A stretch of DNA of 64,000 nucleotides from a virus. Location of the stretch: positions 57,429 through 121,428 of IMG/VR virus record IMGVR_UViG_3300032282_006516; one strand, given 5' to 3'. A program made the translations under genes and the position numbers. The notes under the pieces are model-generated. The model made no database searches. It was not told the DNA's origin and saw nothing but the letters and a program-made list of their open reading frames with translations. Positions 16,197 to 26,800 of the stretch are shown in pieces. The stretch's first letter is position 1; each line of letters starts with the position of its first letter.

Positions 16197-18041
16197 TTAA
16201 CCCTGGTCTACCGGCCCTCGATAGCCCGTACGCAGCGGGCCCTGCCCCGGCATTTCCCGAATCGGGGAGATGATGTCCGGACGCGGAGTAAGAATCATCG
16301 AGACTAGGAAACAGTACAGGATGGAATGAAACGCATCGTCAGGACGGTCCGGACGATGGGTGTACTGAATCATCCGCAACGACTCATTGTACTCACTGAA
16401 GATGTTGAGAATGTCGTTTGCGTACGGGTCTTCAAACTCTTCCCATCGAGGAAAGTCGAGCTGCTTACGCTTCACGGCGTTGAAGAGGTCGCTCATCACC
16501 TCCGTGCGAACCATCTGCCAACGGCGGAACTGTGGGTTCCACTGGAGCTTCTTTTTGCCCCTCGGCATGTACTGATACTTGTGAATGCGCTTGGGGCCGA
16601 ACTTCCGCGTCAGGAAGTCGTTGCGGTCAAAACCGCCGCCGTAGTCGGCCCCGACCAAACGCACATTGAAGTACTGGAGCATCTCGCTGATTTTTGCGAG
16701 CTGCGGCTCTGGGTCGACATCCTCACCGACAAAGCGGTGCACGTAGAAGATGCGGAACTTCTGGTTGATGTACGTGCCCAGGGAGAGAACCGTGTACGTG
16801 TTTTCTCCTGTGCCCCAGTCGATTCCCGCGAAGACAGGCTGACCCGCACCGAGCGAATGGTATGCCTCCAACGCCTTCGGGTGCATCGTCACATCGGGGT
16901 TACAACACTCGCGAACTTGTTGCCGCGTTAGTGGACGAAGACCGGAGTCGTAAGAAACTCCCAGCACCTCGTTGTAGAACTTGGCGCGGTCGTAACGCCC
17001 GTAGTCGAGCATGATTTCATCCCACGACCGCCAGGGCACCATGAGCTGCGGAATCCGGTAGCTCTCAAAAATGCCGCCCTCCTGCATCATCGCCCACTGC
17101 GCATCAGGGTGCATGGGGTTGATGAGGTTGTGACAACGCTCGCAAGAGAGACCGCGCTTTTGAATGTTCTTCTCGCCAAGGACATTCCAGAAACGACCTG
17201 CACCTGCAGAGGAACCGCAGCGGTCACAAGGCACCACCCACTCCCCCATGGTGCTCATCGGACGGCCTTTTGACGTACCGCTGCGGTAATACTCGATGAC
17301 GTTATCGAGACCCTTGGGAGTTCCGGCGTAGATGAACCGGCGCCAGCGTTCCGGCGCGTGGCTCGACGACTGCTCGATAACCGGAATGTTGTCCGCGAGA
17401 ATGTCCTGCAACTCGTCGAGCGCGATGCACCAAGACGGGATACCGCGGGTACGGTCCGCGTTCAGGAAGGCGTAGCGAAGTGTCACCTTCGAGCGGTTGA
17501 CGAACTGCTTTTCGAGAATGTTCTGCTGCAGCAGTGTCGTTGTGTAGGACCGCAAGACCTCACTGGTCTCCAACGGCTCCTTGATGCGGTCCGCCGAGAA
17601 CGTCTTCGTCTGTGTCGCAGACGGCGAGACGTAGAGTGTACGAAAGTCCGGCACCATGCACGAGTACGTGATGATGCGGTTGCCGAGCAGCGTGGACTTC
17701 TCGACCTGGCGACCACAGAAGAGCAGAAGGCGCTTGGCTTCTGTGTCGTAGATGCGCCGCATGTGACGACGCCCTTCAAACGAGAAAGGTTCACGACCCT
17801 GTCCATCCGCTCTCGGCATCCGGAAGGCGAACTCCGTGAACTGCGACGGCAGGATGGCAGGAATCTGAAAAGCAGCTTTGGGCGGCGACCCTGAGAACGA
17901 GAAGTCGCCGAAGGGCTCCGGCTCCGCACACCAAGGATGCCCATACTCGTCGTCGAACAAAGACTCGTCCAAGTCTTCGACGCTCGCATCGGCGTCAAAG
18001 ATTTGCGGGGGACGGGCGTTTGGTAGATACACGGTAGACAT
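16197..18041 (-). CDS. terL: Terminase large subunit (614 aa)
   Basis: ATP-driven packaging motor and nuclease that binds the portal. The ATPase domain has a Walker A variant CGRQVEKST (residues 109-117) and Walker B WCIALDEL with Asp209-Glu210. The RNase H-like nuclease has Asp408 in AGIDWGTG, an Asp in VGADYGGG, and RPDDAFHS near the end. Two CxxC pairs (272/275 and 300/303) between the domains form a zinc-ribbon insertion. I start at ATG 18041; a TTG seven codons earlier is possible. No clear Shine-Dalgarno site is visible. Upstream in the transcript are two uncharacterised genes, one of which may be the small subunit. Confidence 0.93.
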   Translation of the reverse strand: MSTVYLPNARPPQIFDADASVEDLDESLFDDEYGHPWCAEPEPFGDFSFSGSPPKAAFQIPAILPSQFTEFAFRMPRADGQGREPFSFEGRRHMRRIYDTEAKRLLLFCGRQVEKSTLLGNRIITYSCMVPDFRTLYVSPSATQTKTFSADRIKEPLETSEVLRSYTTTLLQQNILEKQFVNRSKVTLRYAFLNADRTRGIPSWCIALDELQDILADNIPVIEQSSSHAPERWRRFIYAGTPKGLDNVIEYYRSGTSKGRPMSTMGEWVVPCDRCGSSAGAGRFWNVLGEKNIQKRGLSCERCHNLINPMHPDAQWAMMQEGGIFESYRIPQLMVPWRSWDEIMLDYGRYDRAKFYNEVLGVSYDSGLRPLTRQQVRECCNPDVTMHPKALEAYHSLGAGQPVFAGIDWGTGENTYTVLSLGTYINQKFRIFYVHRFVGEDVDPEPQLAKISEMLQYFNVRLVGADYGGGFDRNDFLTRKFGPKRIHKYQYMPRGKKKLQWNPQFRRWQMVRTEVMSDLFNAVKRKQLDFPRWEEFEDPYANDILNIFSEYNESLRMIQYTHRPDRPDDAFHSILYCFLVSMILTPRPDIISPIREMPGQGPLRTGYRGPVDQG

Positions 18042-18046
18042 CCGAG

Positions 18047-18367
18047 ATGAAACGTACTGCAAGACCCGATGTATTTGTGGGAGAACTTGTCTCTAGTGTG
18101 CAGCGCGCTGGTCCGGTTCTCACGGGCCAAACGACACTACAACCAGAGGCAGAGGGTGACGGATACTGCGGAACAATGCAGCTCGTGCCGAACGCTTTTC
18201 ACGCCAACGACTTAGGGCGGCGGGTCAAAGACGCTTTCGTCACGTTTGTTCGCGCGTACTGCCGTACCCAGGGATGGAGGCTTCGGGAGTTTCGCGTGAA
18301 GAAGAACTACGTCGAGTTCGCCATCGCCGCTTCAAGACCCCGGTCGAGTTCCAGCAAGAACCGCTGA
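18047..18367 (+). CDS. Possible hypothetical protein, convergently overlapping (106 aa)
   Basis: An ATG at 18047 opens 106 codons antisense to the terminase leader. The second half (FVTFVRAYCRTQGWRLREF, VKKNYVEFAIAA) has codon use and composition like real genes, and without it the 265 bases between the flanking leftward genes would be empty. The last 61 bases overlap the end of the convergent gene at 18307. There is no good Shine-Dalgarno site. An internal start at MQLVPNAF is possible. I give it less than even odds. Confidence 0.4.
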   Translation: MKRTARPDVFVGELVSSVQRAGPVLTGQTTLQPEAEGDGYCGTMQLVPNAFHANDLGRRVKDAFVTFVRAYCRTQGWRLREFRVKKNYVEFAIAASRPRSSSSKNR

Positions 18368-18732
18368 GTGAACGCCTCCGGGTCAAGCAGGTGCGAGAAC
18401 CCGTACGCACGGAGCCACCAGCTCGCCTGCTCTTCGGTGTACGCCGCCTTGAGGCGCGGGTAATCGACCCGGAAGTAGTCCTTCGCGACGCGCTCCAGAA
18501 TCGCGGGGAACGTCTCCAACCAGTACGCGCGTGCCTGCGGCAGTTTCTTTACTTCCTCCGTGGGGAAGAAGTGGAAAACAATGTCGCCGTTGGTCAGAGC
18601 AAACTCGGCCAAGAACGTCGTGTAATCCGGAACCTGCGTGAACTCAATCGCAAGAACCGGAAGCTCGGACTCACTCTCAAGCGCCGTCGTGGCTTGAGTC
18701 GGGTCCATCGTCGTCGAGTTCGTCGTCGTCAT
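18307..18732 (-). CDS. Hypothetical late protein (141 aa)
   Basis: Not recognised. The N-terminus is Thr-rich and low-complexity (MTTTNSTTMDPTQATTALES); the rest looks folded (PVLAIEFTQVPDYTTFLAEF, PYLRLKAAY-like helices, ASWWLRAYGF). It overlaps the end of the previous gene by 56 bases and has AAGGA upstream of the ATG. It lies between a candidate small terminase gene and terL in the same direction. Confidence 0.5.
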   Translation of the reverse strand: MTTTNSTTMDPTQATTALESESELPVLAIEFTQVPDYTTFLAEFALTNGDIVFHFFPTEEVKKLPQARAYWLETFPAILERVAKDYFRVDYPRLKAAYTEEQASWWLRAYGFSHLLDPEAFTQRFLLELDRGLEAAMANST

Positions 18733-19645
18733 GGTCGAGGTCCTTCGTCGGTGCGAGGTCCACCGTGTGGTGCCCCGCGCTCAGTGTGTGAATGGAGGGC
18801 ACCTCACGAGTGTCCATCCGTAGCGCAATCGCGCGAAGCTGCTCCTGCATCTGGTCTTCCGGCTTAACGACCATCTGCAGCATCTCTTCAAAGAGCCGGC
18901 TTCCGTTGGCGTAGTTCAGGAACTTCTGGCTGTCGCCCGGGCCGTCCTGGTGAACCGCTTCCGTCGCACGGAGCGCGGCCATGTCTCGTGCCTCAAGCAT
19001 GCGCAGCGCAAGCTCTTGCCGCCCCGGGCGAATGCCAAGACGCATCTGCGCCAGCGTTGCCGCCATCGGCGAGTGGGGCAGGTCCGCACCAATCTTCCGA
19101 GCGTCCTTGTAGTACGCCGCTTTGAGAACGGCCTGCTTCCCCTGCAGCTCGGGAACGTGGTCAGCCAGCGTGTCGATGCGCAGCTGAATCAGCACACGCA
19201 TCTGCGAGCTGTCGAGCAGGTTCACATTCCAGAAGTAGTGCCGGTACAGCTCCAGCGCCTCGGTCGTGCAGAACACGCCGAGATGCCGAGTTAGGTACGC
19301 CGAGATGGCGGGCAGCGGCACCTGCACGAGCACCATCGCCTCAACGAACTCCTTGGCCCGGGGAAGGCTAAGAATCTCAAGGGCCGTCCGCACCGCAAGT
19401 TCGCGGTGGAACAGCCCATTGATACGTTCGTTGATGAGGAAATGAAACGACGGCGCGTGGTCCCGGTCGTTCGGGTAGAACGGCGTCGGCGGCTTGAGCT
19501 TGCTGCGGAGCCGGTCGATGTAGGCCTCGGAGATGAAATCGAGGCCTTCGTCGAGCAGTCTCTCTTTGATGTCCCGCGTCAGGTACTTGTCCGGATGAAG
19601 GATCAAGTACTTGATGTAGAACTCCGCCGGACTCCGCAGCCGCAT
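18677..19645 (-). CDS. Late protein next to terminase, possible small terminase subunit (322 aa)
   Basis: The protein is helical. It starts MRLRSPAEFYIKYLILHPDK and continues with LTRDIKERLLDEGLDFISEA, and ends in an acidic Asp-rich tail (DDDDELDDD). No defining motif was seen. Position two genes upstream of terL, a helical body and an acidic tail would suit a small terminase subunit or a packaging accessory. It begins one base after the end of the 752-residue gene. Treat the role as a guess from context. Confidence 0.45.
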   Translation of the reverse strand: MRLRSPAEFYIKYLILHPDKYLTRDIKERLLDEGLDFISEAYIDRLRSKLKPPTPFYPNDRDHAPSFHFLINERINGLFHRELAVRTALEILSLPRAKEFVEAMVLVQVPLPAISAYLTRHLGVFCTTEALELYRHYFWNVNLLDSSQMRVLIQLRIDTLADHVPELQGKQAVLKAAYYKDARKIGADLPHSPMAATLAQMRLGIRPGRQELALRMLEARDMAALRATEAVHQDGPGDSQKFLNYANGSRLFEEMLQMVVKPEDQMQEQLRAIALRMDTREVPSIHTLSAGHHTVDLAPTKDLDHDDDELDDDGPDSSHDGA

Positions 19646-19646
19646 C

Positions 19647-21905
19647 TCATGCCTTCTGGAACGCCAACACCTTCAGTCCTTCAAGCACATCCTCTGTCGT
19701 GCGAACAGCTTTTTCAAGAGCTGAGACGGGCACGTCGCGAAGACCAAGGCGCGCCGCGAGCAAAAGCTCGCACATCTTGAGCTGCGCTTCGTCGATGGCC
19801 GGCATGTACGAGATGAACATGCCGACGTTTTCGGGGTTGAGGAAACCCAACGAAAGCACGGTGTCGACAGCCATCGGGTCCGGAATGACCGCCGCTTCCT
19901 TGACGAGGTCGACCTTGAAAAGCGGCATGTCACGAAGAACACCGGCCGCCGCCGTCTTCGCTTCGTCGAGACGCGCGCTGGCCGTCTTGATGTGACGACC
20001 AACACGAACCAAGACAGGCGCGCTGAACGCGCTCGCATGGCCGAGCTTCTGCTGCGCGTAGCCCATGTCGACGCCGAGCGCGCCGAGCATGAACATCGTG
20101 TCGTCGAGCGACAGGAAGTGCTTCTCCGCGCTCGCGAGCTTCTCCACAGGAAACCCGTCGATGGAAAAGCTGTCCACGCCGCCCGAGCGAATCTGCACCG
20201 TCGCCAAAGAAAGCGCTGCCTGCGCCTCCTTGTCGAAGCCGCCCGGGTCGCTCACCAGCGACGTCGGCTCCGCGTCCCCCAACGGAAGCCACGAGAACGA
20301 ATCCGGGATGAGCATGTGGTCGCCTTCCGGCGACGGAAGGATGCGCTGGATGTTGGGCTGCACGATGACCTGCACCTCGCGCCCGTCGAACGTATCCGCA
20401 TGCAGGATGACACCCCCCTGTTCCGGGGACGCCATCGTCGCCTTGATGTTCATCGGGATGGTGGCTTCGGCCCGACCATTCGGCAGCAGGTGGTAGAACA
20501 CACCCATCCCGCGAGGACGACTCTCAAAAAGACCGGCACCGTCGCCCACGCTAACGCCGACAATGTCACCCTGGACCGCCATCTGGCTGCCGTTGGTGAA
20601 CAACGACATCGGGAGCGCCTGTCCGTCCACGTCGATGAGATTCGTGAACACGTACCCCACGAGCTGCTTTCCGTGGTCGTCCTTCACCTTGTAGAGACCG
20701 AACTGACTAATCAGCTCCGGCATGTCCTTCTCAGGACTTTGTGCCTCGGGCACACCGTCGTGGCCGACGACCCCATCACCAAGAGTCATGGTCGCCGCGC
20801 CCGTAAGGTCGGCCGCAAGAACCACCTTCTCCCCAAGAAGCCGAAGTGCCTCCCCACGGTCCAGGGCCTTTGTCTCCGGCAGCCAGCAGTTGTGCGCCGC
20901 CGTCTTCAGCGAGTAACCCGAGGCTTCCTTACGAAGCTGGGCCACCGTGGGCTTGAGGTTTTGCAGAGTGGCACTCGCGAGTTTGTGCGGACTCGCGGGC
21001 TCGTAAGCCGAAAGAATCTTCAGCGCATCGCCCGTGGCAAACCCGTTGACGACGTATTGGGCTTGGAGCCCAAGGTCGCTGGCGACCTTCTGAAAGAAGG
21101 CGCTGTAATCCGACTCATTGATGGTCGGAAGAATGGCTGAGAGAACAGAGGACAGCTTCGTTGCCTTGGAAAAGGAGCTCATCTTCCCCATGCTGGAGGC
21201 CGCATCGAGAAGACCCTTCACCTTCGAGCCGATTCCGCTGGAAGGGCCACGACCGCCGAGGGTGTTCTTGCGGGAATTCGCCTCGTAGTTGTCGCCATCC
21301 GTCATCGCTCCGAAGGGGGTTGGGGACTTCCCCGGAGCGAACGCCTTCTTCTCGGCAGCTTTATACGCCAGGATTGCTGAGCCCTGCTTGCCCATGCCGA
21401 CGTTCATCGTCGCGCCGCCACCGCCGAAGCCGTAGTTCTGGCGGTACGGGGGGTAGAGCTGCCCAATCATCGACATGTCGCCGGGGCCACGACCCGTGAT
21501 GTCGAAAGCCTGCGGACGAAACACGGCTTGACGAAGCCGCGCCTCGGTCAGCGGAAGAACGTGCGAGTCGTCCGTAACCAGAAGGTCGAGCGGCTGGAGC
21601 TTCCGGTCTTTGATGACAATCGGAATACGCGCCGACTTAACGCCCGCCGCGCGCATCGCGTCTTCCGGCGCCCCGTGCTGAATCTCCGTCTTGTTCTGAA
21701 TCTCGATGTGCCCGAAGCCGAAGCCGCGCTCCGCATCCACGCGGTCCATCACCACATGGGGCTCGAAGTCCGCGATGTAAGGAACCTGCTTGAAAAGCTC
21801 CTGCATCAGCTCGTTCGGCCACTGATTCGCGTCCTCGGGCATGGTCACCTCGGCGGCGACCTTCTCGAACTGCACCTGGGGCTCGAAGAACAGCGATTCG
21901 GACAT
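19647..21905 (-). CDS. Large EKxA-rich virion protein (752 aa)
   Basis: Not recognised. The N-terminus MSESLFFEPQVQFEKVAAEV leads to a beta-rich domain, then a Gly-rich linker (NYGFGGGGATMNVGMG), a helical segment, and a long mixed domain with YVFTNLIDVDGQALPMSLF and DHMLIPDSFSWLPLG. Tetrads EKVA, QKVA, HKLA, LKTA, DKEA, EKLA, IKTA and VKEA are spread along it. Its size and central place in the late region make it a main virion component. Possible roles include an internal capsid or tail-tube-associated protein. Confidence 0.55.
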   Translation of the reverse strand: MSESLFFEPQVQFEKVAAEVTMPEDANQWPNELMQELFKQVPYIADFEPHVVMDRVDAERGFGFGHIEIQNKTEIQHGAPEDAMRAAGVKSARIPIVIKDRKLQPLDLLVTDDSHVLPLTEARLRQAVFRPQAFDITGRGPGDMSMIGQLYPPYRQNYGFGGGGATMNVGMGKQGSAILAYKAAEKKAFAPGKSPTPFGAMTDGDNYEANSRKNTLGGRGPSSGIGSKVKGLLDAASSMGKMSSFSKATKLSSVLSAILPTINESDYSAFFQKVASDLGLQAQYVVNGFATGDALKILSAYEPASPHKLASATLQNLKPTVAQLRKEASGYSLKTAAHNCWLPETKALDRGEALRLLGEKVVLAADLTGAATMTLGDGVVGHDGVPEAQSPEKDMPELISQFGLYKVKDDHGKQLVGYVFTNLIDVDGQALPMSLFTNGSQMAVQGDIVGVSVGDGAGLFESRPRGMGVFYHLLPNGRAEATIPMNIKATMASPEQGGVILHADTFDGREVQVIVQPNIQRILPSPEGDHMLIPDSFSWLPLGDAEPTSLVSDPGGFDKEAQAALSLATVQIRSGGVDSFSIDGFPVEKLASAEKHFLSLDDTMFMLGALGVDMGYAQQKLGHASAFSAPVLVRVGRHIKTASARLDEAKTAAAGVLRDMPLFKVDLVKEAAVIPDPMAVDTVLSLGFLNPENVGMFISYMPAIDEAQLKMCELLLAARLGLRDVPVSALEKAVRTTEDVLEGLKVLAFQKA

Positions 21906-21917
21906 GGGACATCTCCT

Positions 21918-22574
21918 CTAGGAAGTCTTGATGATAGCTGACATCGCGATTGAGGCAGAAGGGACCTTCGTCAGCATGATGACGCCCCAAACCTGTTCGC
22001 CTGGATTGATGCCGCCGAGATTAGCCGCCGTCAGCGCCTGGTATTGGTTCCCTGACTCCGCCAGCGTCGTGGCGTTGTCAAACCCGATGCTAAGAAGCAC
22101 GCAGGGGCCTGCGCTGAGATTCGCCGTCAAGCTGGCCATCAAATCCACGACCGGAAGTTTGATGGCCAACGCCGCCTTGATGAGGAAGTTGATTCCTCCG
22201 AGTTTGAGCGCGAGTGTTGCGCTAATGGACGCTGCGGCGGAAAGACTTGCGCTAAGAGAGACGGAAATCGCTGGAAGTCCTATGGACAACCCTAACGATA
22301 AAGCGGCTTGAATTGACGCTTGTATCTGCGCAATCGCCGTCAGCTGGAGCTTCAGCGAGGCAAAGGGGTTTGAGATCGAAATCCCAAACGACAGCTGCAG
22401 GTTGATGGCCGCGTTTAGCTGCGCCGAAAGGTCGACGAGCAGCGACCCAAGGCCGAACTGCCCCATCAACATAAGGTCGAACTGCACGAGCAACGGAACG
22501 ACCAAGGACACCGCGCCGTTAAGGCCGATGTTGATACCTCCCAGGGGAAGGCTTCCAACAACGACCGTGCTCAC
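21918..22574 (-). CDS. Hydrophobic Ser/Ala/Leu-periodic protein (218 aa)
   Basis: Not recognised. Nearly the whole chain is an alternating run of Leu/Ile/Ala/Ser with almost no charge (AIAQIQASIQAALSLGLSIG, VSLSASLSAAASISATLALK). The pattern suggests either amphipathic helices that sit on a membrane or a beta-solenoid. It lies next to the baseplate spike-like gene, overlapping its end by four bases, so a tail-tip or membrane-contacting role is plausible. Basis is composition and context only. Confidence 0.5.
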   Translation of the reverse strand: MSTVVVGSLPLGGINIGLNGAVSLVVPLLVQFDLMLMGQFGLGSLLVDLSAQLNAAINLQLSFGISISNPFASLKLQLTAIAQIQASIQAALSLGLSIGLPAISVSLSASLSAAASISATLALKLGGINFLIKAALAIKLPVVDLMASLTANLSAGPCVLLSIGFDNATTLAESGNQYQALTAANLGGINPGEQVWGVIMLTKVPSASIAMSAIIKTS

Positions 22575-23809
22575 GCGAGAACCTGTGGGTTCGCCGTGGT
22601 GATGCTACCGACGAGCGGAGCCACCGTAGTCACCGTACAGGCAATCGGTGCGTTCGGAACAGGCGGCGAGGAGAACGTAATCAAGGCCGGGGCGGCGATG
22701 AGGTTCATTGAAACAATGTCCCCCAAACGCGCCACTCCAGACTGCCCCGTCCCAAGGCGCACGATGTCGCCCTTCACGTGCGTGTAGTTTCCACCTGAGA
22801 TGTCGAAACCATTCTTCGCGACGAAGTTGATGGTGTCGTCCGTCTTCAGCGTGATGGCTTCCGTTACTTCGATGTTGAGCTTCTTCTTCACCCGCACGAA
22901 GAAGTTTCCCTCGGTGCGCAACACCGTGTTGCCCTTACGGTCGAACACAAACTTCAGCACGGACGTATCGCCGGTCGAGCTTGAAGCCATGTCACCGTTC
23001 TGCGCGACGAAGCCCTTGGGGCTGACGGTCACCTCGTAGACGATGGGGTTGCTCCCCTGCCCGTCATCTCCTTCGGCAACACCCGCAGCAACGAGAAGTG
23101 CCGGGTCCGGCTCCGGGATGGGGTTGTAGACCTTGCCGACCGCTACACGAATGTCCGCGTACTGGTCGGTCGCGAAAACCCGAAACGTCTGCAGGTACTG
23201 GCTCGGGTACTGGTCGAGAGACGGCCCGTCCTGCAGCCCCCACACAATCGACCCGTTCGAGTTGTGGTGCTCGTAGTTTTCGCTGATGTCCGTCATCAAG
23301 TTCCGAAGCGGGATGAACAGACGCTGCGACAGCTCCGTGGCACCAATCTGAAGAACTCCGCCACGATGAAGAATGACGAAGTTATTGTCCCGCGTGCGCA
23401 GGACAATGTCTCCCGCTTTTACCCGAGGACGATTTCCCGCGAACGACGCATCCGTGGGATGAAGCGGCTGGCTACCGTGAGGACTGGTTCCGGACGGCGC
23501 ATCCGGCGACGAGTCATTTACCGTCTGCACAGGCATGAGGAACGCCATAACAAACGGCGCCGTGCTGTCGGACGGGATGCAGACCATGCACGTCGACCCG
23601 ATTTCAGGCACGACGTAGAGCCCCTCCCCGTTGTTCGGGTTCTGATACGGGGACGCTACCTGGACCTGGAAGTACTTCTTCCGGTCGAACTGCGCCACGA
23701 CGTCGACCGTCCACTTCACCAAGTTCACGCCTACAACGCGCCCCTGGACCACCTCGGCCGGGTCTGCCCCGGCCTTGTGCGTGAACGAGTTCCGGAACTT
23801 GGTCGTCAT
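22571..23809 (-). CDS. Baseplate spike / gpV-gp5-like protein (412 aa)
   Basis: The N-terminal 90 residues (VVQGRVVGVNLVKWTVDVVA, VPEIGSTCMVCIPSD, PFVMAFLMP) read as the OB-fold domain of baseplate assembly and spike proteins, in which a central trimer pierces the envelope. The C-terminal part has short repeated strands (LKFVFDRKGNTVLRTEGNFF, ITLKTDDTINFVAKNGFDIS) expected of a beta-helical needle. Such proteins occur in contractile tails and some long flexible tails. It starts three bases after the RNA polymerase stop. Confidence 0.65.
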   Translation of the reverse strand: MTTKFRNSFTHKAGADPAEVVQGRVVGVNLVKWTVDVVAQFDRKKYFQVQVASPYQNPNNGEGLYVVPEIGSTCMVCIPSDSTAPFVMAFLMPVQTVNDSSPDAPSGTSPHGSQPLHPTDASFAGNRPRVKAGDIVLRTRDNNFVILHRGGVLQIGATELSQRLFIPLRNLMTDISENYEHHNSNGSIVWGLQDGPSLDQYPSQYLQTFRVFATDQYADIRVAVGKVYNPIPEPDPALLVAAGVAEGDDGQGSNPIVYEVTVSPKGFVAQNGDMASSSTGDTSVLKFVFDRKGNTVLRTEGNFFVRVKKKLNIEVTEAITLKTDDTINFVAKNGFDISGGNYTHVKGDIVRLGTGQSGVARLGDIVSMNLIAAPALITFSSPPVPNAPIACTVTTVAPLVGSITTANPQVLA

Positions 23810-23812
23810 GGC

Positions 23813-26800
23813 TCAGTAGTGATGTCCCGGTACATTCTTCAGATGCTCGCGTCCAGGCTGAAGTGATTGCTTCTGCGTCAGGCCAAACTCAGCGCCGAAC
23901 ACAACACCCGGAATGGGGTGCGTACCGTGGATGTGGGAAACCTCGCCAAGAGCAGCCGCATCCGCCAGGGTGGTGCGCAGCCTTTGATGCTGCAACTTCG
24001 CCATCCAGTCCTCTTGCAGCTCTAGTGGCATTACCGAAATACCCTTAAGCACCGGCTTGTGCTCGATGGGCTGAAGCCCCTGCTTAACAAGGTTCTGATT
24101 CATCCGATTCACAACGGACAGCGGACGGTACTCACCGCGAAGAACGCTGTCGTGGTCACCGGGATGCACGATCTCGGTCAGGTTACCCATGGCCTTGATA
24201 ACCGTCTCCACGTGCCGGCGCTTGATGCCTTCCTTCTCATAAAGACCGTAAATCTCGTTCGCCAGATGGTGCTGAACCTTGTCCATCGAACCCGTCGCTT
24301 CGTACAGGCGGTGCGGGTTCAGGATTGTTCGATTCGGGTCCGACAGGTGGTCGCCGGCCTCGACCTTGGCGCCAACCACGGGCGGGTTCCAGTGCGTGTA
24401 CCCCGCCACGGCTTCGGCGTTCGGCAGATTCTGGTGAAGCGGAAGACCGCCAGCGTCCTTACCGACGTGGTGTTTGCGGTTTCCGATAAACACGTCCACG
24501 CCAGTCGTCGTCGGCTCAATCTTGGTGATGGTGCCGCTCGTCATCGCAAGAGACGACTCGTTCGGGAGCTTTTGTGGCAGCGACATGAGCTGCTCAAACC
24601 GTGCGAACGAGTTCAGAATCTTCGAGCCGTGCTGCTCTCCGACGCCGCCGGTGTGGAAGCTCTTGAGCGTGAGCTGGATGGCGCGTTCGCCAACGGCATG
24701 CGCCGAGTGGACACCGATGTTCGTACCGAGGGCATACGGGTGCCCGCCCGAGTCCAAGCCCGAGCACTTCTGGCAGATGCCCTTCTCGCTCTCGCACTTG
24801 AGCGGGGAGCGCACCACGATTTTCGCGTCCTTCTTTGCCGCCCGAATCTTTCCCACAACGTCGGGGGTAAGAAGTGTGCCGGCCGGAAGATGAAGGCTAC
24901 CGTGCGTGAAATCTTGCTGCAGATGCCGGTCATGCACGTCGCGCTCGTTGATGTGTAGCGCGATGCCCTTGTCCGTGCCGCAGTCGTGTTCGTTCACCGT
25001 CAAGTGCATCATGTTGTTCATGAGCAGCTTGGACATGTACCCCGGCTCCTGAACCTCCTGCACCTTCATGACCGAGCCGCGACGAGCGCCGTGCATCTGC
25101 GTCCAGTACCCGCCGACATCAAGCCCTTCGGCGTAGCTCTTGGTGACCGGAGTGGGAATCTTCCGGTCCATCGAGTCTTTGTAAATCATCGGAGCGAGAA
25201 CCATCTGCTTGTACTGGTCCCACCCCGGCTTCACACCGGCCTTGTACATGGTGAAGAGGTTCGTCGGATTCTTCTCCAGCTTGGCCTCGTGCAGCGCACG
25301 CATGTCGCGTTCCGCCTTCTCGTAAACCGTCACGGCCTGGTGATCCTTCTCCGACTGCGACAGCCCCGGTTTGGCGTAAATCGCCGTCACCTTTTTGTGT
25401 GCTTCGTCGAGAGCCTGTGCCCGCGCTTGGCGGTCAGGAGTAAAGTCCTCCAACGACAACGTGTGTGCACCGACCGGAACAAAGACACCCTTTGTTTCGG
25501 TTGCAACGGGTGTCTTACCCACGGTCTTGGTCAAATCAAACGGATGCCCTGCGCTCGCAGACCGAGGGAGAGAGACCGAGCCGAACGCCATGCCGTTGCC
25601 CAGGTCTTTCAGCTGATTGACCGCAGTTCCGTACTCCGGAGTGTGGTCCTTCGCGATACGCGTGAGCAGGTTGTTGAGACCTGACTTGTCGATATGATAG
25701 TCCATCTTGTGCAGCACATCCTGCTGCATCCCGCTCGGCACGGCGCTCGCCATGAGAATACGACCCGCTGTGGTCGGCTTTCCGTTGAGATGCACGATGT
25801 CGTTGACGTGCAGGGTGCCCTTGCGTACCGCCTCAACGGCTTCGCCAGGATGCTTGACGGACTTACCTGAATCCTTCCCAACCAACGACAACTTATAGAG
25901 CCCGAGTGCGCTTTCCAAGGTCGGCTGGTACATGACCTGCCCCGTCGCTTCGCTGAACAGGTTGTTCGACGGAAACATTTTGTGTGCCTCCGCCACAGCC
26001 TCACGCGTGATCGGGACGTACGCGCTCATCGTGTCGCCGTCGAAATCGGCGTTGAAGCCACCCGTGACGAGCGGGTGAATCTTGATGGCGTTGCCTTCGA
26101 CTGGCTTCGGCTTAAACGCCTGGACACTGTACTTGTGCAGCGCCGGGTCGCGCTTGAGCAGCACCGGGCGCTCTTCCATCACCTTATCGAGCGCACGCCA
26201 CACCGCAGGCGTTTGTTTTGAGATGAGCGCAGGACCCTGAAGCTCATTTTGAATAGCACCCATGTCCTTGAGCTTCCTCACGACAAACGGGCGGTACAGG
26301 TCAAGCGCCGCATTCTTGGGCAAGCCCACTTCGTCCAGACCCAATGCCGGCTCAGGGACAATCGTAGACCGCATGGTCATGTCCTGACGCCGGTTAACGA
26401 GTACATCCTGGAAGTAGCCGTTCTTCGGAGAACTACCGGCAACCTGATGCAGCAAGCCCTTGTGCTTGGCGTCGGCGTACGACGTTCCCAAGCCAATAAT
26501 CGCCTTCACACCGTCGTAGTAATCCTGGCGCAGAGATTTCTTGTTCTCGTCCAGGGTGTGCCGGGCCAGAGTCGGATTCTTCAGTTGATCGTTGACCTTG
26601 GCGAAGTCCGAATACAACTGGTTGATGTCCGCGAACTTCAACGCGCCGCTCGGCATCGTCGACACCGGGCGCATGACCGGCGGAATGACCGGGATATTGT
26701 GAAGGATGTAGGCTTCGCTCGGCTTCATGTCGAGATCCTTCAAGGCGCGAAGGTACTTCACCTTCTTGAGCGTCTTGTCGATCTCTTGCGTCTTCGCCGT

